Assembly: GCA_003339415.1 (NCBI GenBank)
Contig: PDHQ01000286.1
Coordinates: 1 to 43,648, forward strand
Origin: Ophiocordyceps camponoti-saundersi (nom. inval.)
Lineage: Eukaryota > Ascomycota > Sordariomycetes > Hypocreales > Ophiocordycipitaceae
Reading direction: 5' to 3'
Length of the DNA: 43,648 nt
Positions 11,601-22,671 of the stretch are shown piece by piece; position 1 is the stretch's first letter; every line of letters begins with the position of its first letter. The notes under the pieces were generated by a model, which saw only the letters and a program-made list of their open reading frames with translations, did not search any database and had not been told where the DNA came from. The translations under genes were made by a program, and so were the position numbers.

Positions 11601-12887
11601 TAAATTCCCCCTCCTTTTTAGTAAATTCTTTTTAGCTTATTATACCCCGCCCCCCTCTTATCCCTATCTTTCCTTTTACTATTATAACGTATTTAGCGTA
11701 TTTTATTATTTTTTTTCTTCCTTAATATTATTAGCTAATTACGCTTAGCTTAAACTATTATAGCTATACGGGAGTATACTAAGCTTAAATATTAATACGC
11801 TACGCGAGTAATTATAACTTTTAGCTATAAGTAACGGTAATTATAGCGGCTAATTCTACTTAGCTAGGGCGCGATAAGGGGTATAAGGCGGTAACGATAA
11901 GGTAGCGAGGTTAGTAAAGGCTATATAAATATTATAATTAGCTTTAAGTTATTATTATTAATCCTTAGCTTAGGCGGCCGCCTTCTCTTACTATAAGGTA
12001 AGAATATCTTACTAAGTTTACTTTTATTACCGTAAGGATTTTTTATAGCGGGAGGCGAACGCGTTAAAGCTAATAATAACTTACCCTTATTACTAAGCTT
12101 AGTATTACTAATACTATATTATAGCGCCGCTTATATTATAATAATATATTAATAATATAAGTATAGGGATAATATTATTATTAAAAAGGATAAGAATATT
12201 AAAGCTAAATAGCTTAAGCGATAAAAACGTAAAAATATTAGTAATAGCGCGAGGGGCGAGTTATATAATATTAAGCTATATCTTAAAATAGTTAGCGCGG
12301 GCCTAGAAAGCGGGCGTTAAGATAATATAATAGCTAGAAATATTACCTTTATAAGCGCGAGTAAGCTCTTAAATAGCTTTATTATAAGTAGCTATATTCT
12401 ATAAATTATAAATAGCCCGCTAAAAGCGTATATTCTTAGTAAAAAGATACTTTTCTTAGAGGCACCTCTTATATTATAAATAATATACTTAGTAGGCTGC
12501 CGCCCGGCCGCGGATATATTTAGCTATACTTTTATTTATAAAGTTATTAAGGTAAGGCGTATATATATATAATACCTTTATTAGTAGCGCGGTATCTTTA
12601 TTATTACTATTTCCTTATATTATATACTCTCTTATAGCGTAAGTTAGTATTAAGGGCGCGGCTAATATATTAGCGAGATAATAAATAAAATAATATACTA
12701 ATAGAAAAAAATAACGTAAGGAGGCGGCGTAGCGATAGCGTAATAATAATAAGGTTAATATTTTTAAAATAAGTAATATATAGAAAAAGAAAAAAAAGGA
12801 AGAAAAACGCGTAGGGGAATTTTTATTTTATTTTAACTTATACTACCGCTAAGGATAGAACTTCTATTTTCCTAGGGCGGCGGGGTA
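11601..12887. other. 3' part of the chromovirus downstream of the chromodomain
   Basis: About 1.3 kb between the chromodomain and the 3' LTR, longer than a usual 3' UTR. It is richer in GCG/CGC words than the rest. A minus-strand frame between roughly 11950 and 12500 has few stops for such AT-rich DNA, but no family is recognisable. It could be an extra antisense gene, an older insertion, or chance. Confidence 0.4.
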
Positions 12888-13073
12888 TATAAAGGATTCG
12901 GGCTATACTTAAATAGCTAAGTTACGTAAGGTAATTAGTTATTTCCGCGCGTAGCGCGCGCGCGGATCGCTTACCCCTATTAGGCGTTACGACCCCTTTT
13001 TTATAGTTCTTTATAATTATTCTAAATAATAGAGTCACCTTTTCGTAAATAGCTTAGAGGCCGAACCCTTATA
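12888..13073 (+). repeat. 3' LTR of the chromovirus
   Basis: 186 bp, equal in length to 4803-4988 and colinear with it; preceded by the G-rich tract GGGCGGCGGGG and followed by ATTAT. The alternating CG block is also present (about 12946-12966). Confidence 0.92.
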
Positions 13074-13078
13074 ATTAT

Positions 13079-14160
13079 TATTATTTTCTAAGCTTTTTAT
13101 ATTTATTAAGTTATTATTCTATTATTTTAATATATTATTTAATTAGTTATAATTACTATTTTATATAATAAGTAAATATATTATAAAAGAAGATTTAAAT
13201 AATAGAAATATTATTATATTATAAGAGGTAGAATATTTATATACTCCTTATATTTAAAGCTTTTATAATAGCTATAATATTAATTATTAATATAGTTATA
13301 AGGTAGCTTATAAAGTATATAAATAGTAATAAAAATAGTATTTTTAAGAAAAATACCTTTTTACTATAAATATATACTTATAGTAAGCTATTTATAATTT
13401 ATAAATAATAGTTAGGAAAAAATAAGCTATTACCTTACTAACTTACCCCCATGCTAAAAAAATCCTTAGCTAATATACTTAGCTTATATTAAAATTTCTA
13501 TTTATATTAACTATTTATAAATTATATTAGCCTCTATTTATATTATACCGCACTTAGTAACGAATCTTTACGCTCTTTTTACGCTTAAGTAATAGTAATT
13601 TTCCGCGCTTATTCCTACTATTAATAATATAATCGCTATATTTACTTTATATACCTTAACTTATAATATATTTTTAGTAATAAGATAATATTAATTATAA
13701 TAATAATAATAATAAGGCGCTCTTACTATAAGCTTTAATTTTTTTATTTTATAATATAAAGCGTTTTTTTAATAATAAAAGGAATAATAATAATAAATTT
13801 TTAAATAATAATAAAATAAATAAGTTATTTTAATTATAAATTATTAAGTAAATATTAATATATAAAAATATAAAAATAAAAAAAATAATATTTTTTATTA
13901 AATAATTATATTACTAATTAATTTATATAATATATTAAGCTTACTTACCGCTTTATAATACGCTATTTCCGCTAACTTATATATATTACTTAGCTTTTAA
14001 TTATTTAGCGTTTATATATATTACTTATCCTCTTTTTTTATTATATACTAATAAAGTAAGTTTACGCTAACGCTTATACGTAGCGCGTATAGCTTAAGAG
14101 TAAGATAAGCGAGACTCCTATTATTAGCTTTATATTAAATATTCTCTTAGCTTTAAAATA
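13079..14160. other. AT-rich DNA between the two gypsy elements
   Basis: Nearly all A/T with AAT and ATA runs. No frame or terminal repeat can be assigned. The right end (about 13930-14160) may be the LTR of the minus-strand element that follows: reading leftward on the minus strand, a purine-rich AAGCGGGGGAGAG lies just before TATATTTTAAAGC, as in a polypurine tract and LTR start. I found no partner LTR to confirm this. Confidence 0.4.
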
Positions 14161-17100
14161 TACTCTCCCCCGCTTAGGGATATATTTATTATAAGTTAAT
14201 ATTAGCGCTAAGCTATAGCTAGCGCTATAATAATCTCTTAAGTTAATTAACTATAATAAAAGATTTTAAGGAGAAGGTAAAGGAGGTAAATATTAGCTTA
14301 AAGCTAATATAAAAAAAAGAGTAAATAAATAAAAAATAAAAGAGAATAAAAAATAAAAAGGTAGCTTTTTATTTATATAATAAAAAAAACGTTATTTAAA
14401 AAGGATAATTAGCTATAAAAAGCGCTTAAATAAATATATAATTAAGTTTACTTAAAGCTATTATAAAAGCGTATATTTTTTTATATAAACTTAAAGTAGT
14501 TTAATATTATATAATATTTAAAGCTATTAAGCGGCTTTTAAGTTAAAGTAATATAACTTTTTTATTTTATAAAAATAAGTTAATAAGGTATTTTACCTTA
14601 TAAGTGCTAACTTTTAATATTTTTTATAATAAGAATATTTTTAATTTTATACTTATAAAAAGATAAGTTATTATAAAAAAGATAAAAAAGAGGATTTAGC
14701 TAAAAATTAATAAGTAACTAAAATAGTAAAAAGTTACTAATAATATACTTAATAAAGTTAATATAAAAAATAAGGTAAATATTAAATAAAATATTAAAAA
14801 TAATAGTAAATAGCGTTAATATAGCTATTACCTTATATTTATTTTAAAAATAATTAAGCTTTTAAAATAGATAGTTAAATTATATATAAGTAAAGTTAAG
14901 CTATATAAAATTATTAATTTAAAACCGTTTTATAAGTTAGTAAAACTTATTTAAGAAGTCTTATTACTATTACTAAGCCTAGGCGATTAAAGCTTATATT
15001 ATTTTAATATTATTACGAAGAAAATAAGTAAACGCTATAGCCTAGCTTTTTAAGGAAAAGATAAGGGCAGCCGCCTCCGCTAGCTAGTTAAGGAGGGTAA
15101 TATTAAAGCTATAGAATAAGTAGTTAAGACTTATACTTATTAAGTTATTATAAATAAGTCTTAATTATTTAAGGTAAGCTAGTAAATAAGTAAGTAATAT
15201 AGCTAGTTAAACTATAAAAAAAAGATTATATAATAGAGAATAGCTTATATTTTTTAATTTATATATTTTATATTTTTATTAGTTTAAGGGTAATACGCTA
15301 TAGAAAATAGCTTATTAACCCCGGTAAGATAGTAAAAAGTAAACTAAAAATAGCTTATTTAATTAAAACTATAATTAAATATTAACTTATAAGGAAAGCT
15401 ATAAAACTGCTACTAATATTAAATAAAGCGCTTAGTATATTACTTAATATTTATAGATATTATAGTTTTAAGCTAAGTATATTTAAATAAGTAATTTATA
15501 ATAACTATTAAGAAATAAGGCTAGGACTTTAAGGCGGCGGGTAGCTTAGTTATAAAGTTTATAAAAAGAGTTATTTAAAACCGTTTAGGGGGAGGTAATA
15601 GCTAAAGTAACTTTTAATAACGCTAATAATTAAGGTAATCTTTATAATAATAATAATTATAAATAAAATATACTATATTTATAAATATACTATCTTAGTA
15701 AAACTTTTATTAAAGAAATATAAAAATAATATTCTTATTAAAATATTTTATTATAAAGGAATTATAAATTTATTAAATAAATATAATAATTAAGGGTTCT
15801 TATTTAGGAACTTTAAGGCAGCTTTAGAATTATACTTATTTATAAGTAAAAAGGGAATAGTTTATAACTTATTTATAAATACTTACTTTAAGCGGAAACT
15901 TCTAAGCGCTTAATTAAACCGCTTAATAGCGTATATAATAAAAGGGATTAATATAAAAAGCTTTTAATTAAAAGTTTTATAAGGTTTTATTATAAAAGGG
16001 GGCTAAGGTATCTTAAGTAAAAAATATAATTATAAGGGACTAAGATAAAGCTAAGCTAGACTAAACTAGCTATACTTTAAAAAAATAAATAAATATAAGC
16101 TATATAATTTAACTAAAGCGCTTTTTTATTTTACGGCGATTTTATTCTTATTAGGAGAGTATATTAGGCCGCGACGCTTATACGCTAAGATAGTATTAAA
16201 AGCGGAAATTAAAAAAATAAGCGTCTTAGCTTAATACGCTTAATATTCTATTATAGCTTTAAGCGTAATAAAATACTCTAAAGCTTTATAATCTATAAAA
16301 ATAAAAAATAGCTAGGTAATTTCGCGTAACTTAGTAAATTATAGTTTAAGGTAAGAAATAATAGTAAAAAATTCTTTATTATAAATTATATAATTTTATT
16401 TTATAAGTAAGAGTTTTTTAAAATAATATATAATAAGCTAAAAAATATAGTTTAAGCTAAATTAGAAAAAATACTTACTAATTACCTTACCAGAATAATT
16501 AGCTTTAATAATAATATTATAATTTAGATTTTACTAAGTAAGGATAAGGGTAAAGATAAACGCGGACTTAAGTATATTAAAAATAAGCTAATATTTATTA
16601 GTTTAGTAAAAGAGCGCGCCGCGTTTTATAAGCTTAACTAAGGGGGCCGTAAAGTTTAAGAAATAAGGTATAAAATCGTAATAAAAATTAGTAAACTTAA
16701 GAAAACTATATATACCTTAAACGCGGGTTAGCGCCTCCTATTCTAAAATTATAAAAACTTTAGCAAAATCTAGCTATATTTCCTTACTAATATAAATAAT
16801 AAATTCTTAGTATTTAACTTTATAAATAATAAAGTTATACTTATTAAAGTTAAGGAAAAGCTTAGCTTAATAAAAATATAAAAATATAACGCGTACTTTA
16901 CGCTAATAATTAAAATAAAAACCTTCTAAATAAATAAAAATATTATTTAAGTATATTATAATAAAATCCCTTAAGAAATTACTAAAAGTAATATTAATAT
17001 AATATTAGAATATAGTAAGCGTACTTATAAAGCTAAAAAAGTAAATAAGGTATTTAAATAAATTAAACTAAGTATAGAAAGCTATAAGGTATTCTTTATT

Positions 17101-17910
17101 TTTATAATATAAAGCTTATAAAAAATAATATAAATATTAAGTTTTATAAACTAGTAAGTATTAAAAAAGCTATAAAGCGTCTTTTTAATAACCGGAAAGG
17201 GATAATAATTTTACTTTATTATTTTATTTAAGGCGCGATAGTTAATATAAAAGCGCTACCTACCTCTTAGCTTTTTTATAAGTAAGATAAAGGTAGCTAT
17301 AAATAATAAGCTAGCGCGGATCTATCTTTTATTTATTAAGTTAATAATTTATTTCGAAACCTTAAAAAGATACTCGTAAGGTATATTATAAAGTAAGGTT
17401 TAAAATAAAAAAAGTAAGGAATTATTAAATTTCTAGTATAATTAGATATAGTAATTATAATTACTATAGTAAAGGGGTAATATACTTACTCTCTCCTTAT
17501 TAAAAAAGTTAGTAAAATCTAATACTTTAAAAAATAAAAAAAGGCTTATAATTAATATAGAGGTTTTAATATATAAAACGCGAAAGATATCTTATAAGCT
17601 AATAGTAAGGAATTAGTAACTAGTATATTACTAAGATTTGCCGTAAATAAAGGCTACGAAGATAGAGCCGAGAATAGCTATAATAAGGTAAGTAACTTAT
17701 TAAAATTCGGAGTATAAGATAATTAATCTGCTAGTAAAGTAAACTATAACCTCCCGCTTACTAAGATATAGTAAGATATTATTACGCGCTATCTAAAGTA
17801 AGCTAAAAGTTAAATTTTAAATAAAGCTTAAGATTATATATATTATTATAAGTAATTATTAGCTATTAATATTAGCTATAAAGTAAATAAGGTAGCGGCA
17901 AGGTTTAAAA
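14160..17910 (-). mobile_element. RIP-inactivated gypsy element remnant on the minus strand
   Basis: A second Ty3/gypsy pol, inverted relative to the first. On the minus strand, RT motifs run right to left (about 17330-16930): RFYINYRALN, YPFPVIKKTL, KYLIYFF and YLNNIFIY (at 16953-16930, for YLDDILIY). RNase H follows at about 16400-16130 with NYIIYNKEFFTII and DYKALEYFIT. The two pols are clearly related but separately decayed. The right end appears cut by the motif cluster at 17911. No LTR pair or target duplication could be paired, so the outer limits are approximate. Confidence 0.75.
16130..17340 (-). pseudogene. Decayed gypsy RT and RNase H (minus strand)
   Basis: This is the recognisable core of the minus-strand element. 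RT and RNase H are in the expected order and one main frame, with TAA/TAG codons at former Gln and Trp positions and Asn in place of the catalytic Asp residues. The integrase expected between about 14300 and 16100 was not recognised with confidence. Confidence 0.8.
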
Positions 17911-18085
17911 TTAGTTAGTCTTTAGTTATTTAGGAGTTAGGACTAATTAAAAAAAGTCTAGACTAAAAATACGTGCCTTTTAGTTAGTCTTTAGTTAGTT
18001 ACTTAAAGGACTTTAGTTAGTCTTTAAATATAGTAACTAACTAACTAAAGACTAAAGACTAAAAAGACTAAACTTTTAGTTAGCT
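17911..18085. repeat. Left cluster of TAGTCTTTAG / CTAAAGACTA motifs
   Basis: A dense set of related words (TTAGTTAGTCTTTAG, ACTAACTAAAGACTAAAG) in both orientations within 175 bp. It resembles the subterminal repeats of hAT-type DNA transposons. A related cluster lies at 19205-19362, so the two may be the ends of one element of about 1.45 kb. No transposase is recognisable between them. Confidence 0.5.
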
Positions 18086-19204
18086 TACGTAAGCCGTTTT
18101 AATTAGAAAAAAATACTATTATATAAAGCTTCTTAAGAGCTATATAATACTTCTAAATTTATCTTAATTAGGCTATTTACTATAGAGTAATTAATTCTTT
18201 AAATTAAAAAGCTAGGATAAATACTTATTTTAAAAAAAGAAAGAATTTTATTAAATTCTTATAAAAATAGTAAAATAAGTTAAAATAAATATCTACTTAC
18301 TTTTAACTTTATATAAGTCTTATAATTTTTTTCTTATTTATATAGCTAATATTAGTCTTTAAATCAAATTTTATATAAAAATAGCTAAAGTCTCTTAGCT
18401 AAAATCTTTTCTTATAATTCTAATAATTAGTAGTATTATAAGTAGAAAATCTATTAATAATAATTAAAAAATCTATTATAAGATAATATTATTTTTTTAT
18501 TTTTAAGTCCCTTATTAGAGAAGTTTTTTTTAAAGAAAATTAATTTTATTACTCTTAGTAAAGATTTATAAAGTAAAAAATATACTAGTAAGGAAAAAAG
18601 AGGAAAAAATAGAAAAGAATTAATAACTAAAGATCTAAAAGGCTTACTAAGCTAAAAATAGAATTATAGGTAGATTAGGGCTTATTTTATATTATAGGAT
18701 TTTATTAAAGATTATATCTTATACTAATCCTTTTTTATTTAAATATTAGCTTTTAAGAAATTTAGTATAAGGTAGGAAGTTAATAGCTTTTTATCTATAC
18801 CTTATAAATTATTATATAATAAGAAAAATAAGATTCCTTTTACGGTAAAATCTAGCTTTTTTATATATTGAAAAATATTCTTATAAGTATTTTAATTAGA
18901 AAGATATTAATTCTTAAATTAAATTATTCTTTCTTCCTAATACTTTTATATAAATTAAAAGAAAATATATAAAATAAAACTAAAATTAATAAAAGATATA
19001 TTAAGGCTAGTAGTACGTTTAAAAATTATATATATATTTTATTATTATTTATATAATATTATTTTTACTTATAAATATATTCTTAAAAACTTTTTATTAA
19101 AAATATTACTCTATCTTTAGTATTTTTTAAAAAAGCGGGAAAAATAGCTATAATTATTAAAAAATACCTTTAAGAGGCGTTTTAGCCGAATAATAAGGTA
19201 AAAA
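18086..19204. other. AT-rich spacer between the motif clusters
   Basis: Very AT-rich, with slightly more CA/TG than the flanking blocks (for example ATCAAA near 18363 and ATATTGAAAA near 18866), so apparently less intensely mutated. No transposase motif or gene was seen. If the flanking clusters are transposon ends, this is the interior of a MITE-like or decayed element. Confidence 0.4.
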
Positions 19205-19362
19205 TACTAATAAAATAATTAGGGCTAAAGACTAATTTTTTAGTCTTTAGTCAGTTACTAACTAACTAAGGACTAAAAGTAACTAATTAAAATTAGTTAC
19301 TATAAGGACTTTAGTTAGTAACTAATTTAGTCCTTAAAAATAAGAACTTTAGTTAGTTAGTA
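19205..19362. repeat. Right cluster of TAGTCTTTAG / CTAAAGACTA motifs
   Basis: Contains GTTACTAACTAACTAAGGAC, TTTTTTAGTCTTTAGTCAG and ACTTTAGTTAGTTAG, the same word family as 17911-18085, again in both orientations. Alignment of the two clusters by eye is partial rather than end to end. Confidence 0.5.
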
Positions 19363-20390
19363 TTAATAGCTAAGAAGATATTATTAACTAATAAAATTAA
19401 AATAAAGGGGGCGCTTCCGCTTCCCTAAACCTTTTTAGACTCCGCTACTTATTTAATAATTACTTATATAAAAGTAAAAATATTTTCTAAAATAATCTTA
19501 TTAATATTTATTTTAGCTTTTAATAAGGTAATAAATATAATAAATTTTAAAATTTAAGATTATTATAATTTAAAGTAAAGTTATATTTTAAGTAAAAAAT
19601 TTTTATAATTATAATTAACTTATATAGTATTATTTTCCCCTTTAGAGTTACTTTAAGCGCGGCTTATTATTATTATAAAGTAATAGAGGGAGCAGAGTTT
19701 ACTTATAATATAAGAATAAGAAGTTTATATTTATATTATTATAAGCGCGGAGTTTATAGAATATATAAAAGTTTTATTTTAATTAATATTAATATAATAT
19801 TAATATATCTTATTAAACTTATTAATATTTGCTTAAGTTAAAAGCTTAATTTATTAGCCCTTATTATTTTAATAAGGCTAATTTTAAAAAGCTATAAGAT
19901 TTTATTAATACTTATTAAATATATATATTATTAAAGATTAAATTATAATATTGCTTAGAAAAATAAGTTTTAAGTTATAAGTAATAAAATAAATAGAAAA
20001 ATAAAATATAATTTAAAAGTAAAATAATTATATATTCTTTTAATTAAAGTAAAAGTTTAAGATTATTTTATTAATATTAATAATTTTTAAATTATTAAGT
20101 AAATTATTTATAAGAAAAAAATTAATAATTTAAAAAATTAGTAAATTAAATAAAAAAGGTAAATATAAAGCTTTTAATAATATCTTAAGAGTTATAATCT
20201 TAGCGTTATTATTTATATTATTATATATATAGCGGTTATAATAATTAATATTAAAATAATTAATCCCCCTTCTTATCTTAATTATTAGCTAGAAGGCTAG
20301 TTAATAAGAGGGTTAAGATAGCTAATTATAAGTTATAATAAATAAGTTAATAAAACAATTAGTTAAATGCCCCCTTAATTAATTAATAAT
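19363..20390. other. AT-rich DNA, no recognisable feature
   Basis: RIP-like composition, with some G+C words near 19410-19440 and 19640-19700 but no assignable frame. CA and TG reappear at 20355-20370 and are common from about 20410, marking the boundary with the gene island. Confidence 0.6.
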
Positions 20391-20723
20391 ATATTAAGTC
20401 TAAGAATAGGAATGTCTATTCTGGCAGCTAATTACTTAATCGTCACGTGACCGAATAACGTAACCCTTCTGTGTCTGGCCCCTGCCAGCTGATAGATAGA
20501 GATAGAAACTAGCTATGCGGGGTCTATCCCTAATTACCTAGGTACCTATATATCATTATCGCTCTCATTATTAGTGCCACTAGCCCACACTATCCGTCGC
20601 TCAGATTAAGACAACGGCCTCAAGGCGCCCGGTAAGCTTCTGACGCTGTCCAGAACAGGCTGACTTAATTTCTGGTTAAGTCAGTCGGCTACCTATGCCC
20701 GAGCTATCTTTCAGTCGACCGCA
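20391..20723 (+). promoter_or_regulatory. VPS45 upstream region with CACGTG palindrome
   Basis: About 330 bp of ordinary composition upstream of VPS45. It contains the perfect 10-bp palindrome GTCACGTGAC at 20442-20451, an E-box of the Cbf1/Pho4 bHLH type, 273 bp before the start codon. A TATA-like CTATATATC lies near 20547. Whether either is used cannot be told from sequence. Confidence 0.45.
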
Positions 20724-22525
20724 ATGGACATATATCAGGCAGTGGCAGATTATGTTCGCAGAATCATCAAACCTTTAGAGGTTGATCGTCAGTCTTCGAG
20801 GATGAAGGTCTTGCTGCTAGACCAAGAGACCGTTGGCTTCGTGTCGTCAGCCATCACACAGTCATCGCTGCTAAACCACGAAATTTACCTCATTGACCGC
20901 CTTGATAATATATCGCGAGACAAAATGCGTCACCTCTGCTGCCTCTGCATTATCCGTCCGTCTCCTGGATCTATTCAACTGCTTATTAACGAACTTCGGG
21001 AACCGAAATATGGACAGTATCATCTCTACTTTACGAATATTTTGAAGAAGTCCTTACTGGAGCGTCTTGCAGAGGCTGATAATCACGAAGTCATCAAGTC
21101 TGTCGAAGAGCACTTCGCGGATTACACTGCCGTCAATCGGGATCTCTTTTCCTTAAATCTCACCCTTCCTCACTGGCATTTACGGGCTGGCGGTCCTGAC
21201 AAATGGAACCCGGTTGCACTCCAGAGATGCGCCGACGGTCTGATAGCTGTTCTTCTCTCCTTGAAAAAGAAGCCGGTTGTCCGATATTGGAGGAGCAGTG
21301 GCCTGGCCAAGAAGCTTGCGTCGGAAGTTTGTTATCTAATCGGTCAGGAAGAAGCGCTGTTCGACTTTCGGCAGGTCGACACGCCCCCAGTACTCGTTAT
21401 ACTCGATCGTCGAGAGGACCCCTTAACGCCGCTACTTACTCAATGGACGTATCAAGGAATGGTCCATCATCTCCTTGGGATTTGTAATGGCAGAGTAAAT
21501 TTACGCCAGGTGCCCGATATCTCACCGGAATTGCGGGAGGTTGTTCTGTCCCAAGACCAAGATCTCTTTTTCAAAAAAAATATGTTCCTGAATTTCGGCG
21601 AACTTGGGGCATCGATCAAGGAGTACGTGGAGCAATATCAGTCTAGAACGAAAACACACGCAAACATCGAGTCTATTTCCGATATGAAGCGTTTTATCGA
21701 AGAGTATCCAGAATTCCGGAAACTATCCGGAAATGTCAGTAAGCATGTCACTCTGGTCTCTGAACTTAGCCGCCGAGTTACCGCCGAGAACCTTCTGGAG
21801 GTCAGCGAGGTCGAGCAGAGCCTGGCATGCAACGACAACCATAACTCCGACCTCAAGGTAGGCTTGTCTACACCCTGTCGCATCTCTCAAACAAAAAAAT
21901 TTTGCTAACGTGACGCGGTAACTGAATTCACCAGACTATTCAAAGATTAATTCAAATGCCTTGCGTACGGGCGGACGCGAAAGTCGGCCTCGTGACTCTC
22001 TACGCTTTGCGATACCACAGATATCCGTCAAACGCTCTTGCCATGCTCATCGACTCACTGGTTATGGCAGAGGACGTAAGCGCGCGACAGGCTGAATTGC
22101 CCAGTAAAGTTTTAGCCTATCACTCGTCCGTCCAATTTTCGCAATTGCATGGTGCCATAACAGATTTGTTTGATTCCGCAGGTATTTTTTCTGGTGCTTC
22201 AAGTCGATTCAAGGGTCTGAAGGGGGTCGAAAACGTATACACCCAGCATGTCCCGCTATTGGAGAGCACGTTGCAGAACCTGATCAAGGGACGTTTGAAA
22301 GAGCAGCAATATCCGTTTGTGGAAGGGACTCGCGCTACCAAGGATAAACCTCAAGAGATCATACTTTTTGTGGTCGGAGGTGTTACATATGAGGAAGCCA
22401 GAACAGTTGCCGATGTCAACACAAACACTCCCGGTGTCCGCGTGGCACTAGGCGGAACGTCAATACATAACGCCAAAACTTTCTTGGAAGATGTGGCAGA
22501 TGTGGTCGACTCTTTCGGTATATAG
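20724..22525 (+). CDS. VPS45: Vps45, Sec1/Munc18-family SNARE regulator, two exons
   Basis: Vps45 binds the endosomal syntaxin (Tlg2/Pep12 class) and promotes SNARE assembly for Golgi-to-endosome/vacuole traffic; it is a soluble, membrane-associated protein. Exons 20724-21857 and 21935-22525 give 574 residues, against 577 in yeast. The 77-bp intron has donor GTAGGC, branch site GCTAAC at 21903-21908 and acceptor CAG; splicing yields the expected NDNHNSDLK-TIQRLIQ junction. Visible family features are MKVLLLDQET (27-36), ITQSSLLNHEIYLIDRLDN (44-62), RPSPGSIQLLINELR (78-92), ILDRREDPLTPLLTQWTYQ (226-244), FRKLSGNVSKHVTLV (331-345), GLKGVENVYTQHVPLLE (472-488) and the SM signature VGGVTYEEA (525-533). 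No signal peptide or membrane segment is evident. It converges on the beta-lyase gene. The frame is intact, so it appears functional despite AT blocks on both sides of the island. Confidence 0.97.
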
Positions 22526-22671
22526 GTACGAATGATTTGGCAAAAGGCGCCCGATGTGCCTGATTCGAAAACGAAGCTGTTCTGAAATCGCATGGGAGCG
22601 TGACTCGTTGAAATTAATCCTCAGCTACTGTGAGAATTGTAGGCGCAGAATATGCGAATACGCATTCGGTC
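22526..22671. other. 146-bp convergent intergenic region
   Basis: Lies between the VPS45 stop and the beta-lyase stop. It must hold both 3' ends, so the transcripts may overlap. There is no canonical AATAAA on either strand, and no gene is seen. Confidence 0.5.

Larger units (their letters stand above)
4803..13073 (+). mobile_element. RIP-inactivated Ty3/gypsy chromovirus (complete, LTR to LTR)
   Basis: An LTR retrotransposon of 8271 bp as it stands, or 6490 bp without the nested element and its extra target copy. Both LTRs are 186 bp, and ATTAT flanks it on both sides (4798-4802 and 13074-13078), the 5-bp duplication typical of gypsy integrases. Decayed domains on the plus strand run in the order Gag zinc knuckle, reverse transcriptase, RNase H, integrase zinc domain, integrase, chromodomain. 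A Ty3/gypsy element with an integrase-linked chromodomain is a chromovirus. Nearly all CAG, CAA and TGG codons have become stops, Cys codons read as Tyr, and Asp codons as Asn, as CA-to-TA RIP on both strands predicts. It cannot encode functional protein. A G-rich stretch at about 12873-12885 just before the 3' LTR fits the polypurine tract. No clear primer-binding site survives. Confidence 0.92.
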
